IMG/VR virus record: IMGVR_UViG_3300025137_000020
Coordinates: 1 to 64,000 of that record
Direction: 5' to 3' (one strand)
DNA length: 64,000 nt
Origin: a virus
Part shown: piece after piece, positions 1-7,661 of the stretch
How positions within the stretch are numbered: position 1 is the first letter of the stretch
Layout: each line of letters starts with the position of its first letter
Made by a program: the position numbers and the translations under genes
The notes under the pieces: generated by a model
What the model was told of the DNA's origin: nothing
What the model saw: the letters and a program-made list of their open reading frames with translations, nothing else
The model's database searches: none

Positions 1-562
1 TTTTAGGGTGATACACTTCGAACACCGGAGTGCCTAGTATTGAACCATGCGGGATGCAAGACTCATTGACAATTACTTCTGTTCCCTCTTTAACAAGCGA
101 TTCGCCTGAAATCGGAAGCAGAAGATTTTTGTTTAAAACGTAAGTGCCCTTCTCTAACTGATTGTTTTTATTTATAAAAAGGGTTGTCTCAACCAATGGA
201 ATATCTTTAATATTTGTTCCAGTTACTTCAGTTAATATGTTTGAAATTTCTTCGTCGGACAGTTCGGTGTGGTCTTTTATTAACCATAGGGCTGCTAAAT
301 AAGATGAGAGTGAAAGCTTACCAATTAACGGTACTTTGCGAATAAGCTTTCTTAAATTAAAAGCCAACTTATGAAACATGGTATAAACTTTTCTATCACC
401 GGAAGTTAATTCGTTTTTCGGTTTTGTAAGTTTATAATCTTTATCAATCACGCCAGCCTTATAAGCTCCAGTCTTTTCAACTGGCATAGTCATTAGCCTA
501 AGCAATCTAAGTGCGAAGGCTTGGTCTGCTATCTTAATAAACTCGTTTAATTGTTGTGTCAT
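1..562 (-). CDS. conserved T4-like phage protein, C-terminus cut by window edge
   Basis: An open frame runs from an ATG at 562 to the left edge without a stop, so at least 187 residues are present and the C-terminus is missing. The N-terminus reads MTQQLNEFIKIADQAFALRL. It is followed by a helical stretch of the type 'LTMPVEKTGAYKAGVIDKDY', then 'YTMFHKLAFNLRKLI'. I recall this block from many T4-like phages as an uncharacterised, probably virion-associated protein, but I cannot assign a function. The start overlaps the stop of the gene upstream by ATGA, which implies translational coupling in the same late transcript. Being in the head-cargo block suggests, without proving, a structural or packaged role. 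Confidence 0.7.
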   Translation of the reverse strand, partial: MTQQLNEFIKIADQAFALRLLRLMTMPVEKTGAYKAGVIDKDYKLTKPKNELTSGDRKVYTMFHKLAFNLRKLIRKVPLIGKLSLSSYLAALWLIKDHTELSDEEISNILTEVTGTNIKDIPLVETTLFINKNNQLEKGTYVLNKNLLLPISGESLVKEGTEVIVNESCIPHGSILGTPVFEVYHPK

Positions 563-924
563 AGTTTTCTTAGAATGTTAATGAGTTTTTCATCTAACGG
601 AATATTAGTATACCAACCCTGCGGAAGGTAGTTTAAATATACTAGAAAGGTTTTTAGCGACGGAAGACACTCTTCAGTCACTTTAAGGAACATCATTCTA
701 TTTGCGGCTTGAATATCAAACACGTTATAGAACGATATTAAATGGTTTAACACTAGTCTTTCTTTTATTTCTCCGTCTTTGATGTACCTTCCTAATAGTC
801 TTTTAATATATTTAATTCTGTTGAAATCATCCCAAAACTCATCGGCAGTGAGACATGCCTTATTGACATAATGCTCAACTGCGTAAGTCTTGATGTTTTT
901 TTCAGTTGGTAATAATATAGACAT
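559..924 (-). CDS. conserved hypothetical phage protein (121 aa)
   Basis: A small mostly helical protein, rich in Trp, Tyr and Phe ('ADEFWDDFNRIKYIKRLLGR', 'LVLNHLISFYNVF', 'LKTFLVYLNYLPQGWY'). I recall similar proteins in marine T4-like phages, but no function. An in-frame TTG at 927 precedes the ATG at 924. I choose the ATG because the late promoter box at 931-938 would start transcription at about 925, leaving no room for a ribosome site or an upstream start. There is no Shine-Dalgarno. The stop overlaps the next gene's ATG (ATGA at 559-562). Confidence 0.75.
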   Translation of the reverse strand: MSILLPTEKNIKTYAVEHYVNKACLTADEFWDDFNRIKYIKRLLGRYIKDGEIKERLVLNHLISFYNVFDIQAANRMMFLKVTEECLPSLKTFLVYLNYLPQGWYTNIPLDEKLINILRKL

Positions 925-930
925 CAAAAG

Positions 931-938
931 TATTTATA
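931..938 (-). promoter_or_regulatory. T4-type late promoter TATAAATA
   Basis: Perfect TATAAATA on the minus strand, six bases before the ATG at 924. If it occupies -13 to -6 as in T4, the first transcribed base is about 925, giving a leader of about one nucleotide. Confidence 0.75.
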
Positions 939-948
939 AGGGCTGGCC

Positions 949-1800
949 TTACTTCATACCTTTAATTAAAGCTGCGATTGCGTTGTATGTATCATCGGTA
1001 GCAGCGAGTCCTAATGCTTTAGCAAGCTTTTTAGGGTCCGTTTCTCCACCAGAAACCATTTGATGAAGGTCGCTCATTTTAGCTTCGTCGAGTTCAATGC
1101 CTTCAGAAATAAGCTTTCCAAGTAGAGCCAAATCAAAATATTCTTTTTGCTCTTCTTCTTCACCATCAATTGCTTTTCCAATAGCGGCCCTTTTCTTTTT
1201 AAGGTACTCGTCAGTTTCGTCTTCATCGCCATCATTGTCAATGTCGTCGTCCTCTTTACCTACTGGGTCAAGAGCTTCTTTTTTGACTTCTGGTTCTTCT
1301 GCTTCTATTTCTTCGCCATCTTCTTCTTCTTCGTCCTTGTCTTGGTGACCATCAACTCCTGTTTTAACGTCGATTGTTACTTCATCGTTCGACTTAAAAA
1401 TATTAGCTGCGATTGCTCCGCCTTCGGTCATGTCTTCTTCTTCGTCCTCGTCCTCTTCTTCCTCTTCCTCTTCATTGACGTGAGAACCCGATTTAATAGC
1501 GTCGATAAGGCTAACGATTTCTTCTTCTTCGATTTCATCTTCTGGCTCTTCATCTTCTTTAGAGTCAGCGATCTTTTTAGCAACATCTGCTGCTATTGTT
1601 ACTGGATATTCTTTTCCATCGAATACAAAGCTGTCTTTGCCTTCTTCTTTTGCGGAAGCTGCTGCTCCCATAAAACTAGCGACGTCCTCAGATGTGAGGT
1701 TTGCTACTAGCTCGTAAATACTGGTTTTGCCTTCGACAACTACTTTTGCTGCATCAGCTAGGCCAGCGATATCTTCTAATCTGTGTCCTATAAATGACAT
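949..1800 (-). CDS. acidic linker protein with C-terminal domain after an LDE|A site
   Basis: This 283-residue protein has three parts. The N-terminal part (about 1-78) contains 'IYELVANLTSEDVASFMGAA'. A very acidic region (about 79-200) is dominated by Glu and Asp runs. A C-terminal part from about 220 begins after 'GIELDEAKMSDLHQMV', with LDE at 237-239. That LDE|A matches the (I/L)xE pattern cut by T4-type prohead proteases, so the last 44 residues may be released during head maturation. The acidic composition resembles the scaffold gp22 in this window. A strong ribosome site (AAAGGAG) lies 8-10 bases before the ATG. Function is unknown; a scaffold-associated or packaged role is inference from composition and neighbours. 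Confidence 0.75.
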   Translation of the reverse strand: MSFIGHRLEDIAGLADAAKVVVEGKTSIYELVANLTSEDVASFMGAAASAKEEGKDSFVFDGKEYPVTIAADVAKKIADSKEDEEPEDEIEEEEIVSLIDAIKSGSHVNEEEEEEEDEDEEEDMTEGGAIAANIFKSNDEVTIDVKTGVDGHQDKDEEEEDGEEIEAEEPEVKKEALDPVGKEDDDIDNDGDEDETDEYLKKKRAAIGKAIDGEEEEQKEYFDLALLGKLISEGIELDEAKMSDLHQMVSGGETDPKKLAKALGLAATDDTYNAIAALIKGMK

Positions 1801-1815
1801 GTTATTATTCTCCTT

Positions 1816-2121
1816 TTAATTTACCATTAATATTGCGCCGATGCCGGCAGTTACTATTGCCCCTATGACTATTAAGCCAAGTTGAACAACACTTGAAATT
1901 GTTGCTTTTGATTTTGCTAATAGCACCTCTGCATCACGAAGGCGTTCTTCCATTTCATCAAATTTAGTGTGTAGATCATCAATCGATTGCCAGATTGTTA
2001 CTGTCTTTTCTTCAAGACTATGAATCTTCTCCTCGGCACGAGCTAGTGATACTACTGCATCACATAGCTTATCAATCTTTTCCTCGATTCTATCGAGACG
2101 TGTACCTTCGTTTTTATTCAT
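1816..2121 (-). CDS. coiled-coil protein with C-terminal membrane anchor
   Basis: A 101-residue protein. Residues about 8-75 form a charged heptad-rich coiled coil ('RLDRIEEKIDKLCDAVVSLA', 'WQSIDDLHTKFDEMEERL'). Residues about 78-100 form a single hydrophobic segment ('VVQLGLIVIGAIVTAGIGAI') ending in MVN. This layout resembles haemolysin XhlA-type or other tail-anchored phage membrane proteins. It could assist lysis or anchor something at the inner membrane, but neither is shown. It lies between the acidic protein and the FRARH-motif protein in the same late operon, separated by only a few bases from the gene upstream. Confidence 0.7.
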   Translation of the reverse strand: MNKNEGTRLDRIEEKIDKLCDAVVSLARAEEKIHSLEEKTVTIWQSIDDLHTKFDEMEERLRDAEVLLAKSKATISSVVQLGLIVIGAIVTAGIGAILMVN

Positions 2122-2122
2122 A

Positions 2123-2473
2123 TTAGTTATCTACTTTAGCAGAGCCTCTCCATTGGTAACAAGACCAGTACCGAGCTTTCCATTTCGGTCCAGGGTTATC
2201 ACAACTATGTCGTGCTCTAAAGTTTTTTCTGCGTTTGGGGTCGTCTCTTTTGATTTCCATATTGGGGTCACCAAATCGAACTACCACAACCGTACCTTTT
2301 TCGTTTTTGACGTATACTTTAAATTTCTTATTCTTATTCTCTGAAGTACGAATAGGATTATTAAGCTCTACTTTCTTACCTTGGTATTCAGCCTCAGTGA
2401 TTAGTAAGTGCTCGTAAAGACCTTCACATGCTTCATCTACCGCATCTTCAGTGTATGTTTTAAATTGCTTCAT
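2123..2473 (-). CDS. FRARH-motif virion protein with capsid-targeting-like N-terminus
   Basis: A 116-residue protein starting MKQFKTYTEDAVDEA, which resembles the T4 internal-protein capsid-targeting sequence and could be cut after VDE. The C-terminal half carries a highly distinctive block: 'VVVRFGDPNMEIKRDDPKRR', 'NFRARHSCDNPGPKWKARYW', then SCYQW. I recall this block as recurrent in head-region proteins of marine T4-like phages, alone or fused to other domains; its role is unknown. Two Cys and several His, Asp and Trp residues suggest a compact fold, perhaps metal-binding (inference). The start overlaps the upstream stop by one base (TAATG), a coupled arrangement. Confidence 0.75.
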   Translation of the reverse strand: MKQFKTYTEDAVDEACEGLYEHLLITEAEYQGKKVELNNPIRTSENKNKKFKVYVKNEKGTVVVVRFGDPNMEIKRDDPKRRKNFRARHSCDNPGPKWKARYWSCYQWRGSAKVDN

Positions 2474-4824
2474 TATTTTTTTACTTTAGCAGCGAGGTCT
2501 TTATCAGCTCCACCCCAAGTTCCTTTTGATTTAGTTACAAATGAATTGACTCGGGCGTATCCCCATTGTGTTGGATTAGTACCTGGTCTATGTCCGGTTC
2601 TCCATGCTGCGACTCCGCGGTTGAAGACTTGTTTTAGAATGCCATAGGAAATACCAGTCTTGTCAGCTTTCTTTTGTAGTGCGTCCAATTTCTTTTCTTT
2701 TACCGTCGTTTTTTCGAACATCTCGTAAGGAAGGTTTTTCTTCTTATTGTATTCTAGCTTTCTAAGTTTTTCTCTAAACGCCTTTGAACGACCATCTAAT
2801 CCTTTGGGGTCGGCTTCGTCAAATAGAGCAATCAATGCGTTTAAGAGTTTTCCTTTTTGCAGTAAATCTCTTGAAGACTTATCGCCAAGAGCTGTCATGA
2901 TCGTCTCTTGAGATGCGGTCTTAAGTTTCTTAAACATAACGGCGATTTCTTTCGGAGTATCACCGCGTTTAATCATGTAAACTACATTGCCGGCAGTCTT
3001 CTTATCAGAACCTTTGAACTTTAGTTTATCTAATGCTTTAGACTCTTTAATTTCAGCTTCTTCGCTGTTGATGCTTTGGAGTTCTTCTTCTATTGACTCA
3101 TTCTTACGAAGAAGGAGTTCTCTATTTAGCATTGATATTGTTTTCTTAGCTCGGGTAACTCCTTTAAAAGCTTTAAGTAAGTCTAATATATCTTGTTTGG
3201 AAAGTTTGACGAGCTGAGCTGCAGTAGCTTCTTCAATTGATTCTAGTTTAGTCAGTTTCTTCTTAAGCATATCGACATACTTATTACCACCATACATCTT
3301 AACCATACGAGCATCTGGATTTTTAATTAGTGCTTTAAGGTCTTTGATTAGAAGTTGCTTTTCAGAAGCTTCATCAAGACTTTCTGCAAACATGTTATAT
3401 CCACGAACGTCTTCTTCGTCTTGCATTTTCTTTATAAACTTTTCTGCGGAGGTTTGATTTGGAAAAGACTTTTTCATCTTCTTACCATTCCACAGTTCGA
3501 CTGAAGCGACTACTTTCTTTGCTTCTTCAAGGTCAGTAGATTCTCCGATTGTATCAACCTCAGGTTGTTTTTGAATATAACGAATAATAGGCTTTTCATT
3601 TGGAACAATCATACTGAGACCAGATTTGTCAATGCTTGTATCCCACGAACTAAATTTGTTTCTCAGTTTCTTTTTAAGTCTTAACGCGGCTTGCTTAGTT
3701 AAAGCTTTAACTACTACACGGCGGCCATCTTTCACACCTATGTTTTCTTCAATACTATTAGATTCTCCTAACACCGCATCAACACTACCACCTGGAACTA
3801 GTGCGGGATTGCCTTTCATTTGCTTAATCCCTTTCTTAATAGCTTCGGCTGAGTTACGTGCTTTTACATCCACTGTCTGGCCCTTGAAGAGTTTACCAGC
3901 TTTCTTAGTAATAGTTACTGTCCAAAATTTGATTGCTTCATTAACAGATTCGTTGACTTCGTCGTTCATGTCAATTTCCATCTCAGACAATCCCTTCAAG
4001 CCGGCTTTCTTACGGAGAATGTTTAGCGCTTTAATTGTTTCTCTTTGCTTTGGTGAACCAGGAATCTGTTTCAGAGCTAGAGTTGTAAGCTTAAGCATGT
4101 CTGCGTCATTATGCTCGTCAACTGCATCGACCTCAGCATCGTCTTCGGCTTCGTCGGCTTGGCCATCTGTATAATCTAAGGTGTCTTCTTCGTCTTCGTC
4201 TACATCTACAACTCTTTTTAATACAGAGCTTGATTCATAGCTATCGTTATCTTCGCACTTTTGTTTAAGCTCAGCTAAATCGTTTTCATCTTTATACCAG
4301 CTTGACTTAACCTCTTCTCCCGTACTCTTCTGTGCTATCAATTGAAATTCTGTTCTTTCTGCTAAATCCCTTTTAAACGCCGCTAAGGCGATAGTCGACT
4401 CATAAAGAGAATAGTTAGTTATGTCGATAGGACGCTTTTCTAAAAAGGCTTCTAAAACTGCTTCGGCTTCACTCGGAAATGAAGTCTTTAAAATTTCTAA
4501 ACGATAATTAATCATAGTGTTTTCCTTTGCTGGTACCCGGGTTCTTTTTCCTTTAGGTGCTTTTCGTGGTGTAAATAAATCAGTTGATGGTATTTTTTTC
4601 ATGGGTGCACCAGAGAAAAATACTAAAGAGCCATCGTCGTCAAGGGCGGGATAATATTGGTCTGGGCGCTTATCAATATCCATTTTAATACCCAGCTTAA
4701 CTCGACCGGTGAGTTTACTAGTCGCAACAGCAATATTATGCTTCTTAGATAAAGATTTCTTTCGAAACTTATTACCCAATCTCCATGTCTTTGCTAAATC
4801 AACTGCCTGCTTTTTGTTTAACAT
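2473..4824 (-). CDS. DUF5824-containing head polyprotein with repeated protease-like sites
   Basis: A 783-residue multi-segment protein. The C-terminal about 72 residues (about 712-783; 'KTGISYGILKQVFNRGVAAW', 'RTGHRPGTNPTQWGYARVNS', then a Lys-rich end) match the DUF5824 family as I remember it. An acidic linker lies at about 205-245. Between about 290 and 590 short segments are separated by sites that look like prohead-protease cuts: VNE|A at 296, IEE at 360, LEE|A at 434, LDE|A at 485, IEE|A at 532, IEE at 580, and possibly FDE|A at 670. The N-terminus is basic and lacks the classic targeting peptide. The start is an ATG nine bases after a TATAAATA box. I infer a virion-packaged polyprotein; no enzymatic motif was recognised. 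Confidence 0.8.
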   Translation of the reverse strand: MLNKKQAVDLAKTWRLGNKFRKKSLSKKHNIAVATSKLTGRVKLGIKMDIDKRPDQYYPALDDDGSLVFFSGAPMKKIPSTDLFTPRKAPKGKRTRVPAKENTMINYRLEILKTSFPSEAEAVLEAFLEKRPIDITNYSLYESTIALAAFKRDLAERTEFQLIAQKSTGEEVKSSWYKDENDLAELKQKCEDNDSYESSSVLKRVVDVDEDEEDTLDYTDGQADEAEDDAEVDAVDEHNDADMLKLTTLALKQIPGSPKQRETIKALNILRKKAGLKGLSEMEIDMNDEVNESVNEAIKFWTVTITKKAGKLFKGQTVDVKARNSAEAIKKGIKQMKGNPALVPGGSVDAVLGESNSIEENIGVKDGRRVVVKALTKQAALRLKKKLRNKFSSWDTSIDKSGLSMIVPNEKPIIRYIQKQPEVDTIGESTDLEEAKKVVASVELWNGKKMKKSFPNQTSAEKFIKKMQDEEDVRGYNMFAESLDEASEKQLLIKDLKALIKNPDARMVKMYGGNKYVDMLKKKLTKLESIEEATAAQLVKLSKQDILDLLKAFKGVTRAKKTISMLNRELLLRKNESIEEELQSINSEEAEIKESKALDKLKFKGSDKKTAGNVVYMIKRGDTPKEIAVMFKKLKTASQETIMTALGDKSSRDLLQKGKLLNALIALFDEADPKGLDGRSKAFREKLRKLEYNKKKNLPYEMFEKTTVKEKKLDALQKKADKTGISYGILKQVFNRGVAAWRTGHRPGTNPTQWGYARVNSFVTKSKGTWGGADKDLAAKVKK

Positions 4825-4833
4825 ACTAATCTC

Positions 4834-4841
4834 TATTTATA
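4834..4841 (-). promoter_or_regulatory. T4-type late promoter TATAAATA
   Basis: Perfect box on the minus strand, nine bases before the ATG at 4824. Predicted first transcribed base about 4828, so a leader of about four nucleotides. Confidence 0.8.
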
Positions 4842-4846
4842 CGATT

Positions 4847-7282
4847 TTACCCGCCAAACTCATGGCCAGCTACTCTTTTCATTTGCTTTTTAAATTCTGC
4901 GAAGTTAGGCTTAGTTTTATACAGCTTAATACTTATTTCTGCTCTTTCTTTTCCTTTGATTCTCCACTCGTAACCTTTGGCTTTGTGCTCAGGTTTAGTT
5001 GTTCGAACTACGCGTCTTTCAAATCCATTCTCCCAAGTCTCGCTCTTCTTTTCTTCTAAATCTTTTTCTTCGGGTACACAATTAGGAACATTCTTATTTC
5101 CCTTTTTCTTCATACCTACTTGCTTATAGCCATCCCAACAACCATCTGCTTCGTCTACCTCTTCGCCTGGGGTGTTCTTTTTATATTTTTTCGTTAGCTT
5201 ATCTGTTCCAAGTTCACCGTAGGTTTCTTTAAATGATTTAGTAGATTCTACTACCCATTCTTGGCCTTTTGGAACATACTTTTGAATCTTTCGTAGAATA
5301 TCTTTTTCGATATCAGTGTGTTTCATAGGTGGCTTACCTGATTCCTTAACCTTAAAGTATAAAGCATCTTTGAGAAACTGTCCGCCTTTATCGCTCTTTT
5401 TCAAATCACTATCTACACCAATCTTATTGAAGGCGAAGGTAATATCTCCGTCCATATATTTCTTTAGGCCTTTGCCCATCTTCACAATATCTAACATTGT
5501 TTGTGATGCGCCTCTATGAGTATTTACTAGAATTTCAATTGGTACTACTCTACCTCTTGTCGGATCGGTGTTCTGAGACTTAGCAACTTCTACATCGTTT
5601 ACTACCCATACGATATGAATATTCTTAGTAGGATAGCTTGCGCCTTGAAGAAGTCTAGTTATGTTGTCTAGCTTTCTTAAATCTTTTAGTGTGACATCGA
5701 ATATAACATTGGGCTTATCTTCAGGTTGCTTAGTCATTACCGATGTAAAGAATGCTGCCATCTTCTTATTAGGAAGATTCAATTCATCTGCTACTATACT
5801 GTGAAGTTTACTTACGTCGCCACTTCTAGTTAAATCGAATTTAGAAAGTTCTTGGCCAGTTTTGTCTTTAACAATCTGAGCAATCTTCGGTGCCTTGAGG
5901 ACTAATCTCTTTAATTCATCAACATCAAACTTCTTACCTTCCATGCCGATAAGATTGTCAAGTACAAATCCTTTACCGGAACCGGCTCCTCCAGCTAGAA
6001 TTAGTGCATGACCTGATTTAGGATATGCTTTTTTAGCGAAGGTAATTAGCTTCTCGTCAAGTTGAACATCCTCGACCATTGTGTATCCTAACTTAGGTAC
6101 ATTGTTATATCTTTCAAGCTCTTGTCCACTCGGTGTTTGAATTGATACTCCACCTTTAATCTTTACGATTTTAAGAGAGCTTGCTTTAGAACCGTATTCC
6201 TTCTTCAACTCCTTTTTGAGCTGAACCATGGTCATGTATTTAGTTTTTTCACCAAACATCTGTTGATACTTCTTTGTGTGTTTAGATGGTTTGGTTTTTG
6301 CAGTAGCATCACCGGGAGCGGGTTCGTATGCCGAATCATCATCGTCGTCTTTAGCTGCGCCTTTCTTAAAATGAGCGTCTCTTTTATCTTTAGTAGACTT
6401 GGACATCTCTTTACCTTTAGCATCTTTTCCATAATACTTAGCGGGTTGAGTGCCCTTTTTGTCTTTTACGTCTGGGTCTTGCTTAACTTCTGACAAATCT
6501 TGAATCCAATACTTTTTACCGATTGAAGATACAATGTAGTTTGGCTTTCTTTCTGATATAGTTACAATCTTGTTTTCTTTATTATAAACGGTGTCTCCAA
6601 CATTAAACACTTCGCCTCTAGCATATAATTCTCTTATATCTGATACTTTATCAAGTTGCACGTGTTCTCTAAAGTCGTTAACTTTCTTTAAGCCCATTGC
6701 TTTTCTTAATGCATTGAAGAGTTCGGCAGCACCAGAATAACCTTTCGGTAATCCATTTTGAAATAATTTAAAATCGCCATCTGATGCAGCAGTTCTCATC
6801 TTAGATGCTGACATGCCAGTTACGCCTTCAGCGTCTGGATCACGTTCTCCAGCCGATACTACATTAATGCCGTTGACGAAATTATAATATCCATGTCTAG
6901 CCTTTGTGTCGTTATACTTTTTCAATAAGCTATCAAAGTCTTGCACTCTATCACCACCAACAACCATAGTGATTTTATTATATCCCATATCATAAAGGTC
7001 TGAAGCGATGGCTAATGCATTATTGACCTTATTATTCATTACAATACTTCTTGCATGCTTTGGGAACATTTTGCGCATGAAGCGAATCTTATCTTTGTAT
7101 ACTAAAGGATTCTTTTTTGGGTCATTGGACGTGGATGCGTAAATCTTATAGTCTTTACTCTTTGCCACCTTAGCAATTTTGTCCATTAGCTTTTGGTGAC
7201 CGGTGGTAGGCGGGTTAAATCTGCCGAAAGTAAAAAATACTTCTTTTTCCTTTGCTTCATTAAATTGTTTAAATGACTTCAT
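4847..7282 (-). CDS. capsid-targeted nucleotidyltransferase-P-loop kinase fusion
   Basis: An 811-residue multidomain protein. It starts MKSFKQFNEA, resembling a T4 capsid-targeting peptide with a cut after E9. Residues about 14-190 form a cytidylyltransferase-like (HxGH superfamily) domain: GRFNPPTTGH at 20-29, GGDR at 109-112, SASKMR at 158-163. About 220-265 is a small domain of the 'FNVGDTVYNKENKIVTI...NYIV' type that recurs in T4-like head proteins. A charged linker follows, then LDE at 408-410. After it comes a zeta-toxin-like or nucleoside-kinase-like P-loop domain (LAGGAGSGKG at 429-438, 'FDVDELKRLV'). The tail from about 707 begins with VDE|A and has 'CWDGYKQVGMKKKG' and 'VPNCVPEE'. 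The nucleotidyltransferase-kinase order recalls NadR, but the substrate is not shown. Confidence 0.85.
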   Translation of the reverse strand: MKSFKQFNEAKEKEVFFTFGRFNPPTTGHQKLMDKIAKVAKSKDYKIYASTSNDPKKNPLVYKDKIRFMRKMFPKHARSIVMNNKVNNALAIASDLYDMGYNKITMVVGGDRVQDFDSLLKKYNDTKARHGYYNFVNGINVVSAGERDPDAEGVTGMSASKMRTAASDGDFKLFQNGLPKGYSGAAELFNALRKAMGLKKVNDFREHVQLDKVSDIRELYARGEVFNVGDTVYNKENKIVTISERKPNYIVSSIGKKYWIQDLSEVKQDPDVKDKKGTQPAKYYGKDAKGKEMSKSTKDKRDAHFKKGAAKDDDDDSAYEPAPGDATAKTKPSKHTKKYQQMFGEKTKYMTMVQLKKELKKEYGSKASSLKIVKIKGGVSIQTPSGQELERYNNVPKLGYTMVEDVQLDEKLITFAKKAYPKSGHALILAGGAGSGKGFVLDNLIGMEGKKFDVDELKRLVLKAPKIAQIVKDKTGQELSKFDLTRSGDVSKLHSIVADELNLPNKKMAAFFTSVMTKQPEDKPNVIFDVTLKDLRKLDNITRLLQGASYPTKNIHIVWVVNDVEVAKSQNTDPTRGRVVPIEILVNTHRGASQTMLDIVKMGKGLKKYMDGDITFAFNKIGVDSDLKKSDKGGQFLKDALYFKVKESGKPPMKHTDIEKDILRKIQKYVPKGQEWVVESTKSFKETYGELGTDKLTKKYKKNTPGEEVDEADGCWDGYKQVGMKKKGNKNVPNCVPEEKDLEEKKSETWENGFERRVVRTTKPEHKAKGYEWRIKGKERAEISIKLYKTKPNFAEFKKQMKRVAGHEFGG

Positions 7283-7286
7283 ACTA

Positions 7287-7661
7287 CTATTTATCTTCGT
7301 TTGAGGATGCCCTAAATCTCTTCAATCTTTCTTTTTCCGCTTTCTTAACTTTAGGCAAAAGCTTTCGTGCTATCCGGCCGATTGCCGATTGTTTCTTTTT
7401 AAGTTTCTTTTCTAATGATTCCCGTTCTGCAAATGATAAGTCGCTCGGGTTTCTGTTCTTTAAAATCTTTTTAGTCAAAATCTTTCTAGCCAGTTTTCTA
7501 GCTCGGTTTTCTAGCTTTTCGGGTGTAGCCATTTTCCGCATCGCGAGCTTTTTCTTACGAGCAATTTTCTTAGCCATCCGCCGCATCTTCTGTCCTCGCT
7601 TAATTCTTTGAGCGCGAGTAAGAGCTTCGTCGGTTTGTGTGTATTCTTTAAATGATATCAT
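7287..7661 (-). CDS. small highly basic internal head protein
   Basis: A 124-residue protein starting MISFKEYTQTDEALTRAQR, a capsid-targeting-like peptide with a likely cut after TDE. The remainder is extremely rich in Lys and Arg ('RMAKKIARKKKLAMRKMATP', 'RARKLARKILTKKILKNRN'), with helical periodicity. Composition, size and targeting peptide parallel the T4 internal proteins IPI-IPIII and the basic head proteins of marine T4-like phages. I infer a DNA-binding protein packaged with, and perhaps injected with, the genome. A TTG at 7670 is in frame, but I prefer the ATG at 7661: it overlaps the upstream stop as ATGA and puts the peptide at the true N-terminus. Confidence 0.8.
   Translation of the reverse strand: MISFKEYTQTDEALTRAQRIKRGQKMRRMAKKIARKKKLAMRKMATPEKLENRARKLARKILTKKILKNRNPSDLSFAERESLEKKLKKKQSAIGRIARKLLPKVKKAEKERLKRFRASSNEDK
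7288..7295 (-). promoter_or_regulatory. variant late promoter GATAAATA
   Basis: One mismatch from TATAAATA, but placed five bases before the ATG at 7282, the same spacing as several perfect boxes in this window. Predicted start of transcription is at the ATG itself. Confidence 0.55.

Noticed and set aside
169-176. TATAAATA on the minus strand inside the first gene
   Set aside because: It lies mid-gene with no start codon shortly downstream in the window; likely chance in AT-rich DNA.
1097-1710. Two plus-strand frames opposite the acidic 283-aa protein
   Set aside because: Low-complexity Ser- or Phe-rich shadows of acidic codons.
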